This document shows, piece by piece, positions 8,380 to 17,585 of a DNA stretch of 64,000 nt. Source of the stretch: Devosia salina (GTDB lineage Bacteria; Pseudomonadota; Alphaproteobacteria; Rhizobiales; Devosiaceae); assembly GCF_019504385.1 (NCBI RefSeq), contig NZ_CP080590.1:2584001-2648000 (forward strand), in the 5' to 3' direction. How positions within the stretch are numbered: position 1 is the first letter of the stretch; each line of letters starts with the position of its first letter. The position numbers and the translations under genes are program-made. The notes below the pieces were generated by a model that worked only from the letters and a program-made list of their open reading frames with translations, ran no database searches and was not told the origin of the DNA.

Positions 8380-10851
8380 CTATGCCGTTGGAACGCCCCA
8401 GATCTCCTCTGCATATTGCCGGATCGTCCGGTCGGACGAGAAGAAGCCGACGCTGGCCGTGTTGCGGATCGCCATGGCGGTCCAGCGTTTCTTGTCCCGC
8501 CAGATGCTGTCCACCTTGGTCTGCGCCGCGACATAGGCCTCGAAATCGCGGGCCACCATGAACCAGTCGTGGTCATAGAGCCCCCCGATCAGATCGCGAT
8601 AGCGATGGGGATCATCCGGCGAGAACACGCCCGAGGCGATGGAATCGAGCGCTTCGCGAAGACGCGGGGAGGCATCGATGGCGGAGCGTGGCACTTCCGA
8701 GCGCGCCCGCTTGTCCTCGACCTGGTCGGTGGTCAGGCCGAAGATGACGATATTGTCCGCCCCCACTTCCTTGTGCATCTCGACATTGGCGCCATCCATC
8801 GTGCCGATGGTGATGGCGCCATTGGCCATGAACTTCATGTTGCCAGTGCCCGAGGCCTCCATACCGGCGGTGGAAATCTGCTCGGAGAGATCGGCCGCCG
8901 GCACGATCACCTCGGCCAGGCTCACATTGTAATTGGGCAGGAACACCACCTTGAGCAGGCCCCGCACCGCCGGATCGTTGTTGATCACCCGCGCCACGTC
9001 GTTGATCAGCTTGATGATCAGCTTGGCGTTCCAGTAGCTCGGCGCCGCCTTGCCGGCGAAAATCTTGACGCGCGGCACCCATTCCCTCTCGGGATGGGCG
9101 CGGATCTCGTCATAGAGCGCGACCGCGTGGATGATGTTGAGCAATTGCCGCTTGTATTCGTGGATGCGCTTGATCTGCACGTCGAACATCGCATCGGGCG
9201 AGACCGTGATATTGAGCCGGTCCTTGATCAGCTTGGCCAACCGCTTCTTGTTGGCAAGCTTGACCTGGGCGAACTGCTTCTGGAAGCCCGGATCCTCGGC
9301 GTGCGGCAGAAGCTGGTGCAGCTTCTGCACGTCGTCGAGAAAATCGGTGCCGATACGGTCCGACACCAGCTTGGTCAGCGCCGGATTGCACTGCATCAGC
9401 CAGCGGCGCGGCGTGATGCCATTGGTCTTGTTGTTGATGCGATCCGGATAGAGCTTGTGCAGGTCGGCAAACACCGTCTGCTTCATGAGCTCCGTGTGCA
9501 GCGCCGATACGCCATTGATCGAATGCGACCCGACAAAGGCGAGTTGCCCCATGCGGACCCGTCGGCCGCCATGCTCGTCGATCAGCGAGACCGCGGCGAT
9601 CTGCTGGTCCGAGAACCCCTTCTTCGCCCGGGCCTCGGCCAGGATATCGGCATTGATCTGGTAGACGATCTGCATGTGGCGCGGCAGCAGCCGTTCCAGC
9701 AGCGCCACCGGCCAGCTCTCGAGCGCCTCGGGCAGCAAGGTGTGGTTGGTATAGCCGAATGTGCCCTTGGCAATCTTCCAGGCCTTGGCCCATTTGATGC
9801 CGTTGTCATCGACCAGGATGCGCATCAGCTCGGCCACCGAAATGGCCGGGTGCGTGTCGTTGAGCTGGATGGCGACCTTGTCGGAGAGCGAACCCAGATC
9901 GCCATATTGCTGCAGATGCCGCCGAACGATGTCCTGCAGCGACGCCGAGGAGAAGAAAAACTCCTGCCGCAGCCGCAATTCCTGGCCCGCCGCCGTCGAG
10001 TCGGCGGGATAGAGAACCCGGGTAATGGCTTCCGCCTTGGCGCTTTCTTCAAGCGCGCCGATATGGTCGCCTGAGTTGAACTTGTCGAGCAGGATCGGAT
10101 CGATCGGCTGCGCGCTCCAGAGCCGGAGCGTGTTCACCCGCGCGCCGCGCCAGCCAACAATGGGCGTGTCGTAGGCAACCGCCAGCAGGTGCTCGTTGGG
10201 TCGCCACTCCTGACGCTCCGTGCCGTCCGGGTCGGTTACCGGCTCGACATGTCCGCCAAAGCCAACCTCGTAGGCGCTTTCGCGACGCTCGAATTCCCAG
10301 GGATTGCCATGCGCCAGCCAGTCCTCGGGCAGCTCGACCTGCCAGCCCTCGCTCATTTCCTGGCGGAACAGCCCATGCACATAGCGGATGCCATAGCCAT
10401 AGGCCGGGATCTTCACAGAGGACATGGATTCGAGGAAACACGCCGCCAGGCGCCCCAGGCCGCCATTGCCCAGCGCCGCGTCGGGCTCGAGATTGATCAG
10501 GTCACCGAGGTCGACATCGAGGTTCTTGAGCGCCTCGGCCACAGGTTCCATCAGCCCGACATTGCTCATCGCGTCGCGCATCAGGCGCCCGATCAGAAAT
10601 TCGAGGCTGAGATAGTAGACGCGCTTGTGCGAGGTCCGCCACGTCTCGCGGGAGCTCTCCATCCAGCGGTCCATGATGCGATCACGCACCGCCAGGATCG
10701 TTGCCTTGAGCCAGTCATGCGGCCGGGCAACGATGGGATCCTTGCCAACCGAGTAGATCAGATTTTCAAGGATTTCGGCCTGTAGGGCCTCAACAGTCGT
10801 CGCGCGGGGTTCGGGCGTGGGCGCATCGTAGACGATCGGCTTTTGCGGCAT
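8380..10851 (-). CDS. glgP: Glycogen/starch/alpha-glucan phosphorylase
   Basis: It removes terminal glucose from alpha-1,4 glucan as glucose-1-phosphate. The 823-residue protein belongs to GT35 and is of usual length. The pyridoxal-phosphate site is EASGTGNMKFMANGAI with the Schiff-base lysine at about residue 673. It is the first gene of the glycogen operon, so degradation and synthesis genes are co-directional. The region before it contains a TGCAC-N7-GTGCA palindrome. The ribosome site before ATG 10851 is weak. Confidence 0.95.
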   Translation of the reverse strand: MPQKPIVYDAPTPEPRATTVEALQAEILENLIYSVGKDPIVARPHDWLKATILAVRDRIMDRWMESSRETWRTSHKRVYYLSLEFLIGRLMRDAMSNVGLMEPVAEALKNLDVDLGDLINLEPDAALGNGGLGRLAACFLESMSSVKIPAYGYGIRYVHGLFRQEMSEGWQVELPEDWLAHGNPWEFERRESAYEVGFGGHVEPVTDPDGTERQEWRPNEHLLAVAYDTPIVGWRGARVNTLRLWSAQPIDPILLDKFNSGDHIGALEESAKAEAITRVLYPADSTAAGQELRLRQEFFFSSASLQDIVRRHLQQYGDLGSLSDKVAIQLNDTHPAISVAELMRILVDDNGIKWAKAWKIAKGTFGYTNHTLLPEALESWPVALLERLLPRHMQIVYQINADILAEARAKKGFSDQQIAAVSLIDEHGGRRVRMGQLAFVGSHSINGVSALHTELMKQTVFADLHKLYPDRINNKTNGITPRRWLMQCNPALTKLVSDRIGTDFLDDVQKLHQLLPHAEDPGFQKQFAQVKLANKKRLAKLIKDRLNITVSPDAMFDVQIKRIHEYKRQLLNIIHAVALYDEIRAHPEREWVPRVKIFAGKAAPSYWNAKLIIKLINDVARVINNDPAVRGLLKVVFLPNYNVSLAEVIVPAADLSEQISTAGMEASGTGNMKFMANGAITIGTMDGANVEMHKEVGADNIVIFGLTTDQVEDKRARSEVPRSAIDASPRLREALDSIASGVFSPDDPHRYRDLIGGLYDHDWFMVARDFEAYVAAQTKVDSIWRDKKRWTAMAIRNTASVGFFSSDRTIRQYAEEIWGVPTA

Positions 10852-10901
10852 CTCGCAATCCAGTGTTCATGACGATGTTCCCCTCAGAATAGGAACACTC
10901 T

Positions 10902-10918
10902 TGCACTTAATTTGTGCA
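10902..10918. promoter_or_regulatory. Palindrome upstream of glgP (possible operator)
   Basis: TGCAC and GTGCA form perfect five-base arms around a seven-base AT-rich spacer, 51 bp upstream of the glgP start and 31 bp beyond the end of the Kef-type gene. It could be an operator for the glycogen operon or a short hairpin ending the antiporter transcript. No regulator is identified. Confidence 0.25.
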
Positions 10919-10948
10919 GGGGAAAGCCCCCGCGCGAACCGGTCCCCT

Positions 10949-12805
10949 CTAGCTCGTCTGCGCAGGCCGGGCAGACTGGCTTGCCGCCGCCTCGGCGCTC
11001 TCCTCGCTGACCGACACCCCGCCTTCGCGTGCCTGGTCCTGGGCATTGCTGATCAACAGCTGGCTCAGATTGCGCCAGTCCTCGCCGGCCAATTGGCGCT
11101 CGAAGCGCTGCCGGTCGCGACCGCGCACGCCTTCGAGCACTTCGGCGGCCTCCTCGTCCGTGGCCCCCAGCAGCGTGACCGCCTCACTGCCGAACTGCAG
11201 CGCCGATTCGAAGGTTTCGCGTATCTGGAAGTCGACGCCATGGCGCATCAGCTCGATCCCGTGCGAGCGGTCGAATGCCCGGGCCATGACCCGCGCTAGG
11301 GGGAATTCGTCTCGCAACAGTTCCACGATTCGCGTGGTCTGCTCGCGCTTGTCCGTACACACCAGGATCAGGTCCGCCGTCGCAGCGCCCGCCGCACGCA
11401 GGATGTCGAGCCGCGTGCCGTCCCCGTAATAGACCTTGAAACCGATCTGCGCCGCCGCCCGGATCATGTCGGTGTCATTGTCGATGATTGAAACGGTGTG
11501 GTGCAGGGCCAGCAGCGGCTGGCTGACAATCTGCCCGAAGCGCCCGAACCCGATGATCAGGACCTTGGCCGAGAGGTCGTCCGCGGGCTCGACGCCGTCC
11601 ATTGATTCCACCGCCCGGGGCATCAGGTAACGCATGCCGATGATGGTGAAGGGCGTGAGCACCATGGAAATGATAACGGTTGCGGTGAAGATGGCATTGG
11701 TCGGCGCATCGATGAGCCCGCTGGCCGCGGCGGTAGTATAGAGCACGAAGGCGAATTCGCCGCCCTGCCCCATCAGCACCGCGCGTTCCAGCGCCTCCCC
11801 GTGACCGGACCGCATGAGCCGCGCGATGACATAGATAGCCGCTGCCTTGACCAGCATATAGGCCACCACGCTGAGCGCGATGATCTGCCAGCTATCGACG
11901 ACCACGGCGAGGTCGAGCGACATGCCCACCGCCAGGAAGAACAGGCCGAGCAACAGGCCGCGGAACGGCTCCACGTCGGCCTCGAGCTGATGCTTGAAGG
12001 CCGAGGTCGAGAGCAGCACGCCGGCGAGGAACGCGCCCATGGCCATTGAGAGGCCACTGACCTGGAACAGCAAGGCCGCGCCGAGCACCACAAGCAGGGC
12101 GGCCGCCGTCATGACCTCGCGCACCCGCGCCTGGGCCAGGAGCGAGAAGAACGGATTCATGATCCGGCGCCCCAGGAAGATCAGCAACAGGATGGCGCCG
12201 ACGGCAATGCCAAGCGACACCAGCCGCGTGAGCATGCTGACATCGTCCGTTGACGGCGCCAGCAGCGATACCACCGCCAGCAGCGGCACGATCGCAAGGT
12301 CCTCGAGCAGCAATATCGAGACCATCTTCTGCCCACCCTCGGTGGACATTTCCCCGCGCTCGCCCAAGATCTGCATGACGATGGCCGTCGAGGTCAGCAC
12401 GAATCCCATGCCGAAGACGAAGGCCACGACGGGAGCAAAACCGAGCAGGACGCCGATGCCGGTCAGGAGCGCACCGCAGGTCGCGACCTGGATGATGCCG
12501 AGCCCGAAAATCTGCTTGCGTAGCGCCCAGAGCCGGCTGGGCTCCATTTCCAGCCCGATGATGAACAGGAACAGCACGACGCCCAGCTCGGCCGCCGCCA
12601 GCACCGAGGCCGGATCGGAAATCAGCCCTGTCCCCGAGGGCCCGAGCAACAGGCCGGCGGCCAGGTAACCCAGGACTGAACCAAGGCCAATGCGACGGAA
12701 GATGGGGACCGCAATGGCGCCTGCCGCCAGTAGCGCCACCACCGGCACCAGGTCCACGCCATGGTGAGCCGCCTCGGCCGCATGCGCTACAACTTCACCT
12801 GCCAT
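10949..12805 (-). CDS. Kef/CPA2-type K+/H+ antiporter with RCK domain
   Basis: This inner-membrane monovalent cation:proton antiporter resembles the glutathione-gated K+ efflux proteins KefB/KefC. The 618 residues comprise about a dozen membrane helices (about 20-400, including GLGSVLGYLAAGLLLGPSG and a FIIGLEMEP segment). A Rossmann TrkA-N domain follows from about 413, with nucleotide-binding GFGRFGQ and an acidic IIDNDTD. The tail is charged and Ala-rich. GGGGGAATGA precedes the ATG. No ancillary KefF/KefG-like gene is adjacent, so gating is unknown. Confidence 0.9.
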   Translation of the reverse strand: MAGEVVAHAAEAAHHGVDLVPVVALLAAGAIAVPIFRRIGLGSVLGYLAAGLLLGPSGTGLISDPASVLAAAELGVVLFLFIIGLEMEPSRLWALRKQIFGLGIIQVATCGALLTGIGVLLGFAPVVAFVFGMGFVLTSTAIVMQILGERGEMSTEGGQKMVSILLLEDLAIVPLLAVVSLLAPSTDDVSMLTRLVSLGIAVGAILLLIFLGRRIMNPFFSLLAQARVREVMTAAALLVVLGAALLFQVSGLSMAMGAFLAGVLLSTSAFKHQLEADVEPFRGLLLGLFFLAVGMSLDLAVVVDSWQIIALSVVAYMLVKAAAIYVIARLMRSGHGEALERAVLMGQGGEFAFVLYTTAAASGLIDAPTNAIFTATVIISMVLTPFTIIGMRYLMPRAVESMDGVEPADDLSAKVLIIGFGRFGQIVSQPLLALHHTVSIIDNDTDMIRAAAQIGFKVYYGDGTRLDILRAAGAATADLILVCTDKREQTTRIVELLRDEFPLARVMARAFDRSHGIELMRHGVDFQIRETFESALQFGSEAVTLLGATDEEAAEVLEGVRGRDRQRFERQLAGEDWRNLSQLLISNAQDQAREGGVSVSEESAEAAASQSARPAQTS

Positions 12806-12885
12806 TCATTCCCCCAGCGCCAATTCATTGCGACACTGGTGCTGGCGCGCGCCTCCGTCAAGCGGGCCTGGCGCGACCCTGCCCC

Positions 12886-14139
12886 TCAGTTCGTGCTCGG
12901 CTCCACGCCGGTCGGCCCGGTGCCCTGTGGCGGCTCGTCGCGCTCACGCTCGCGATTTCCAGCGCGTTCGTCCTGGCGCTGTTCCCTGATCACCTGCGCG
13001 GCATTGGCGAGCAGCTCCTCGCGGTCGGTCATGGTGCGCGTGCGGCGCACCGGACGGCGCGGCTTGACCGGCTTGCTCGGGAGCGCGTGGGCGATCAGCG
13101 ACTGCGCGATGAGCAGGGTCGGTACCGCAACCAGCCCGCCAACCGGACCCCAGGCCCAGATCCAGAAGGTGATGGACAAAAAGATGATGAAGGGGTTGAG
13201 GGTCAGAGAACGCCCGATGAAATGGGGCGTGAAAATCTGTCCTTCGACGAAGTTGATGCTGGCGTAGCACGCTACCGGCAGCAGGATCTGCACCAGTTCG
13301 GTCTGGGTCCCCAGGCCCACGGCCAGCAACACCGTGACCATGATCGCCTGCCCCACATAGGGGATATAGTTGAGCACGGCCGCCATGGCTCCCCAGAGCA
13401 GCGGCGAGGGCATGCCGATCACCCACATCGCGATCGACACCGCCGTACCCACGCACAGGTTGATCATGGTCACTGAGAGCAGGAAGCGGCTGACCTTGAA
13501 TTCAACGTCGCGAAACACATGGGCGGTGCGCCAGCGCATCCGGCGGGTGACGCACATCGAGAGCACGGACATGCGGATATGGTCGCGCGTCGCGACAAAG
13601 AAGTAGAGGCTGGCCAGGAAGATCGCGACCTGCGCGAGCACCGCTGGCGCCAGCATGGCCATGCCGGTGACCGTGCTGGCATCCTCAACCTGCACCGACA
13701 TAGCGCCATCCGAGCCCAGGACTGAGGTCAGCTGCTCCTGGAACTGGCCGATCGATTCCAGTGGCTCTTTGAGGTTCGCCAACTGCCCCTGCAATTTGTC
13801 CCAGATCAGCGGCGCCCGCGCCACCCATTCGCTCAGCGGGACCGCGAACAGCGTGGCAAAGCCCGCAATGACGCCCAGAAGCAGCAGCACGACGACACCC
13901 GCCGACAGGGCCGGCGGCACGCCCCAGCTTTCCACCCGGTCGGCCACCGGGCCGAACATCAGGCCCACCACGATTGCCAGCGTGACGGGGGCGAGGAACA
14001 CCTGCCCCGCCTGTAGCACGGCCAGCAGGACGGCCAAGCCGATACCCACCACGGCCAGCCGTGCCGCGTTGTTGAGCACGCGCTCGAACTGGCTTTCATT
14101 TACATCCAAAGGCTGTGGGCCGGCATAGGGGCGACGCAT
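12886..14139 (-). CDS. AI-2E family transporter-like membrane protein
   Basis: This is a PerM/TqsA-type protein of the AI-2 exporter superfamily. It shows hydrophobic helices at the N-terminus (about residues 25-75), a soluble middle region, and a C-terminal helix cluster containing NYIPYVGQ and the family-typical PHFIGRSLTLNP. The tail after the last helix is Arg-rich and ends in a low-complexity stretch. I prefer ATG 14139 (MRRPYAGPQP); in-frame starts at 14151 (GTG) and 14211 are possible and none has a strong ribosome site. The transported substrate cannot be inferred, since many members do not move AI-2. Confidence 0.85.
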   Translation of the reverse strand: MRRPYAGPQPLDVNESQFERVLNNAARLAVVGIGLAVLLAVLQAGQVFLAPVTLAIVVGLMFGPVADRVESWGVPPALSAGVVVLLLLGVIAGFATLFAVPLSEWVARAPLIWDKLQGQLANLKEPLESIGQFQEQLTSVLGSDGAMSVQVEDASTVTGMAMLAPAVLAQVAIFLASLYFFVATRDHIRMSVLSMCVTRRMRWRTAHVFRDVEFKVSRFLLSVTMINLCVGTAVSIAMWVIGMPSPLLWGAMAAVLNYIPYVGQAIMVTVLLAVGLGTQTELVQILLPVACYASINFVEGQIFTPHFIGRSLTLNPFIIFLSITFWIWAWGPVGGLVAVPTLLIAQSLIAHALPSKPVKPRRPVRRTRTMTDREELLANAAQVIREQRQDERAGNRERERDEPPQGTGPTGVEPSTN

Positions 14140-14334
14140 GTCTTGATCCACGGGGGAGAGGTGACAGGAAACGCCCGACTGACGGCTTTCGTTCCGCCAC
14201 CGGCCCGGCACTCATGCCGGCGGAACACCTCCTTCCACGCCCCCGCTACGAGGCGCTGCCCTGCCCCCGTCGACCCGACGCACACACTTGGATAATGTCC
14301 CGGCCAAATGCTTACCGAGTCGACGGAAATTCCC

Positions 14335-15276
14335 ATGTCCCGCAAGATCATTATCGATACCGACCCCGGCCAGGACGATGCCGTGGCGATCCTTCTCGCC
14401 CTCGCCTCGCCCGAGGAGCTCGACGTGCTGGGCGTCGTTGCGGTGGCCGGCAATGTCGGCCTGCACCACAATGCCAACAATGCCCGCAAGGTCGTGGAAC
14501 TGTCCGGCCGCACCGATGTGCCGGTCTATGCAGGCTGCGCCCGCCCCATGCGCCGTCATCTGGTGACCGCCGAGCACGTGCATGGCGAGACCGGCCTCAA
14601 TGGCCCCGACCTGCCCGAGCCCGAACTGCCGCTCCAGGACCAGCACGGCGTCGACTTCATCATCGACACCTTGATGAACGCGGAACCGAAAACCATTACC
14701 CTGTGCACCCTCGGACCGCTGACCAATATCGCCATGGCCCTGGTCAAGCAGCCCGCCATCGCCGAGCGCATCCAGGAAATCGTCATGATGGGCGGCGCCT
14801 ATTTCGAGGTGGGAAACATCACCCCTGCGGCCGAATTCAACATCTATGTCGACCCCGAAGCGGCCGACGTCGTGATGCGCTGCGGCGCGCCGATCACCAT
14901 CCTGCCGCTCGATGTCACCCACATGATCCAGTCGACCCCGGCGCGGCTCGACGCCATCAAGGCGCTCAACAGCAAGACCGGCGATGCGGTCCACGCCATG
15001 CTGACCTTCTCGGAAACCTTCGACCTGCAGAAATATGGACGGGAGGGCGCCCCGCTGCACGACCCCACCGTCATCGCCTACCTGCTCAAGCCGGAGCTCT
15101 TCGAAGGCCGGCACTGCAATGTCACCATCGAGACCGCCAGCGAGCTGACCATGGGCATGACCGTGGTGGACTACTGGCACGTCAGCGGCCGCAGCTACAA
15201 CGCGAACTACCTCCGCTCCGGCGATGCCGAGGGCTTCTATGCCCTGCTCATGGAACGCCTGGCGCGGCTGCCCTGA
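14335..15276 (+). CDS. Inosine-uridine preferring nucleoside hydrolase
   Basis: This cytosolic enzyme hydrolyses the N-glycosidic bond of ribonucleosides for salvage. The 313-residue protein starts MSRKIIIDTDPGQDDAVA, carrying the calcium-binding Asp cluster of the family (Asp8, Asp10, Asp14, Asp15). TLGPLTNIA and the C-terminal DPTVIAYLLKP add the remaining Ca-binding Asp. The start at 14335 is chosen because GACGGA sits just upstream and the signature begins immediately after. It is transcribed away from the AI-2E-like gene with no clear operon partner. Base specificity (iunH, rihA or rihB type) is not resolvable. Confidence 0.93.
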   Translation: MSRKIIIDTDPGQDDAVAILLALASPEELDVLGVVAVAGNVGLHHNANNARKVVELSGRTDVPVYAGCARPMRRHLVTAEHVHGETGLNGPDLPEPELPLQDQHGVDFIIDTLMNAEPKTITLCTLGPLTNIAMALVKQPAIAERIQEIVMMGGAYFEVGNITPAAEFNIYVDPEAADVVMRCGAPITILPLDVTHMIQSTPARLDAIKALNSKTGDAVHAMLTFSETFDLQKYGREGAPLHDPTVIAYLLKPELFEGRHCNVTIETASELTMGMTVVDYWHVSGRSYNANYLRSGDAEGFYALLMERLARLP

Positions 15277-15293
15277 CCTCACCAAAGCGTGAA

Positions 15294-15313
15294 GGGCGGG
15301 TCGAAACCCGCCC
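15294..15313 (+). terminator. GC-rich hairpin after nucleoside hydrolase
   Basis: A perfect eight-base stem (GGGCGGGT / ACCCGCCC) with a CGAA loop begins 18 bp past the stop codon. No U-rich tract follows, so intrinsic termination is uncertain. It could equally protect the mRNA 3' end. Confidence 0.35.
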
Positions 15314-15344
15314 CGCAACCATGCCGTAGCTCCCTCTGTCACGA

Positions 15345-15364
15345 CCGGCGGACAATACCGCCGG
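15345..15364. promoter_or_regulatory. Inverted repeat in the leader of the FAS1 gene
   Basis: CCGGCGG and CCGCCGG form perfect seven-base arms around ACAATA, ending 22 bp before the ATG of the exported FAS1 protein. The position suits an operator or a 5' UTR hairpin. No binding protein is known. Confidence 0.3.
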
Positions 15365-15386
15365 CGTGGTCAACAGGGAGAACATC

Positions 15387-15938
15387 ATGCAATTCGCCAG
15401 GACAATCGCGGCCGCCACCGCCTTCGCACTCGTCTCGAGCTTTGCCGTCGCGCAGGACAATCCCATGGTCGGCGGGGCCGCCATGTTCGCCGACAAGAAC
15501 ATCGTCGAAAACGCCGTCAATTCGGCCGACCACACCACCCTGGTTGCCGCCGTCAAGGCCGCAGGCCTGGTGGAAACGCTCCAGAGCCCGGGTCCCTTCA
15601 CCGTTTTCGCACCCACCAATGATGCCTTCGGCAAGCTGCCCGCCGGCACGGTGGATACGCTGCTGATGAAGGAGAACAAGGATCAGCTGGTCAAGGTGCT
15701 TACCGCCCATGTGGTCGCGGGCAAGCTCTCCGCCGCCGATCTGGTGAGCCGCGCCCGCGCCAATGGCGGCCGCTACAATATGCAGACCGTCAGTGGCGAC
15801 GCCCTCACCGCCGAGGTGCGCGGCAGCCACGTTTATATCTACGACGAAGCAGGCGGTGCGGCCCTCGTGACGATTGCCGACGTCAACCAGTCCAACGGCG
15901 TCATCCACGTCGTCGACGACGTGCTGTTGCCGCGATAG
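15387..15938 (+). CDS. Exported fasciclin (FAS1) domain protein
   Basis: This secreted adhesion-like protein has 183 residues. An N-terminal signal peptide (MQFARTIAAATAFALVSSFAVAQ, cut after about residue 23) precedes one complete FAS1 domain. It shows the first conserved box around GPFTVFAPTNDAF and the second around NGVIHVVDDVLLP. AGGGAG lies just before the ATG. The gene stands alone; no sigma factor or anti-sigma gene is adjacent. Single-FAS1 proteins in alphaproteobacteria are linked to surface attachment or stress, but the role here is unproven. Confidence 0.9.
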   Translation: MQFARTIAAATAFALVSSFAVAQDNPMVGGAAMFADKNIVENAVNSADHTTLVAAVKAAGLVETLQSPGPFTVFAPTNDAFGKLPAGTVDTLLMKENKDQLVKVLTAHVVAGKLSAADLVSRARANGGRYNMQTVSGDALTAEVRGSHVYIYDEAGGAALVTIADVNQSNGVIHVVDDVLLPR

Positions 15939-16135
15939 TCCCTTCCGTCCGGCACGGCCCGGGCCCCGTACGCGAGTGCGGGGTCCAGTCGTGTGGGGTA
16001 CCAAGAAATACTGATGCCCTCGTCGGCCGCGTTTCGGCCGTTCAAGTTAGCCAGCCATGACAGCAATGCCGATCAGTGTTCGAACTGCAAATATGACGAG
16101 CGCACAAGTTGCCCCCTGTCGTGCCACTCCAGTTG

Positions 16136-17302
16136 CTAGGGGGCGTCAGCACGGGGCGGGTTGTTTGCGTCGATCGACAGGCCAAGCAGCCGCACAATGC
16201 CAGCCTTGTCGAGCATCATGGCTGCACTGACGGACATGAGCGTAACTGGCGCCGGAGGATCGCTCCGGACCTCCAGGCTGGACGGCGCGGCCAGGAACGC
16301 TCGCAGAGTCGGGCGAACCATAACCGTCACTGCGGGAATATCGAGGGCTTCCACTTGCGCCATGATGGTGTCTTCGATCGCAGCAGCGAGGGCATCCCGA
16401 CTGCCTATCTCGCCCCCCAGGTGGTCGAGGACTTGGGGAAGCAGAGGCCCAGCTTCATAACGGAAGCTGGCCTGTTCAATGGAAAGGCCAAAGATTGGGT
16501 CGGCCCATGATGTTCTGGCGGTGGGATTGTCGATTTGCGCCGTTATCCAGGCTAATCCGATGTCTTCAATTCTGGCCTGGGTCAGGCCATCGACGGCAAA
16601 TTCCAGCAGCGCCTCGCCAAATCCGGCAAGGCGGGTCTGGTTGGAGTAACTCAGCCGACCGTCGTCGTGCCAGAGATATGACTCGCTGAAGTCGAACGTG
16701 AGCTCGTGCACGTCCAAAGCGCTCAGTGTGCTGGCAAGTTTATCCGATTGGGGCGGGTCGTCCGGCAGGTCGACGTTCAACCCATTGATGGCCGTCGAGA
16801 TCGCCACGCTGGCTACGGTGTCGTTGATGATTGTCGGCTCGATTTCGAATGCGAATCCCCCAACCGTCAGAGGGAAATCAAGCCAGGTGAAGCGCCCCGT
16901 ATGCAGGTAGATCGGGTAAGGTATCGGACTCGATTGGCCCGGGACCACATACCCTTCGAGCGATAGACCCTTCAGCGTTGCAAAGGCAAAGTCGGTTGCC
17001 TGGTCTCGAAACACGATTTTCGGCGCGGTGATCGAGTCTACCAGATAACCCGAATTGGGTTGCCTGGTTATGCCTGCAAAAGTGAATTGGCCATCGAGAA
17101 GTATATCTCTGACACCATCCCGGACGCTCAAGCCATCCACGATTACAGCGTCCCCCGCGACCCTGGCATCGCCAAGATATATCAAATTACCCCCGGAAGC
17201 CTCGATGCTCCTCACGAAGTCATCAACCTCGACAGCATGAGCAGGGTACGCAAGCAGCGCCAGACTGGCTCCGAACAACACTCTCAATATTTGTTCTTGC
17301 AT
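16136..17302 (-). CDS. Exported protein of unknown function
   Basis: I do not recognise this family. The 388-residue product begins with a good signal peptide (MQEQILRVLFGASLALLAYPAHA) and the rest is soluble, beta-rich and acidic without obvious catalytic motifs. It probably resides in the periplasm. The 197 bp after its stop codon and the region before its start hold no partner gene. AT content is higher than in neighbours, which may indicate later acquisition. The intact 388-codon frame with a signal sequence supports a real gene. Confidence 0.75.
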   Translation of the reverse strand: MQEQILRVLFGASLALLAYPAHAVEVDDFVRSIEASGGNLIYLGDARVAGDAVIVDGLSVRDGVRDILLDGQFTFAGITRQPNSGYLVDSITAPKIVFRDQATDFAFATLKGLSLEGYVVPGQSSPIPYPIYLHTGRFTWLDFPLTVGGFAFEIEPTIINDTVASVAISTAINGLNVDLPDDPPQSDKLASTLSALDVHELTFDFSESYLWHDDGRLSYSNQTRLAGFGEALLEFAVDGLTQARIEDIGLAWITAQIDNPTARTSWADPIFGLSIEQASFRYEAGPLLPQVLDHLGGEIGSRDALAAAIEDTIMAQVEALDIPAVTVMVRPTLRAFLAAPSSLEVRSDPPAPVTLMSVSAAMMLDKAGIVRLLGLSIDANNPPRADAP

Positions 17303-17530
17303 TATGCCGTCTCCCCCGATGACCGAACTTCGCCGTCTGAAGCGAGGAATCGACCAGAAAGCACAATGTATGGGGAGATTCGATGATTGAGTACATGTGT
17401 GCGAGTTACTCTGTACGCACCCGCGCCGACCAATTATGCACCCCGTCCAATTTGATCATCAAGACTACTTCCAGCGAGACGGTACATGCCCGTTTGGCGC
17501 CTGCCACCAAAACGTCCCTACTTCCTGCCC

Positions 17531-17585
17531 CTCTCCTCTCCTCTCCTCTCCTCTCCTCTCCTCTCCTCGCCTCGCCTCGCCTCAC
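17531..17585. repeat. Pentanucleotide tandem repeat at the end of the ABC-F gene
   Basis: On the plus strand this is seven CTCTC units, three CTCGC units and one CTCAC unit, without interruption. The last unit contains the TGA stop codon of the minus-strand ABC-F ATPase gene. The unit length is not a multiple of three. It sits 3' of the coding sequence, so slippage would change the 3' UTR rather than the ATPase frame unless the stop is lost. Confidence 0.95.
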
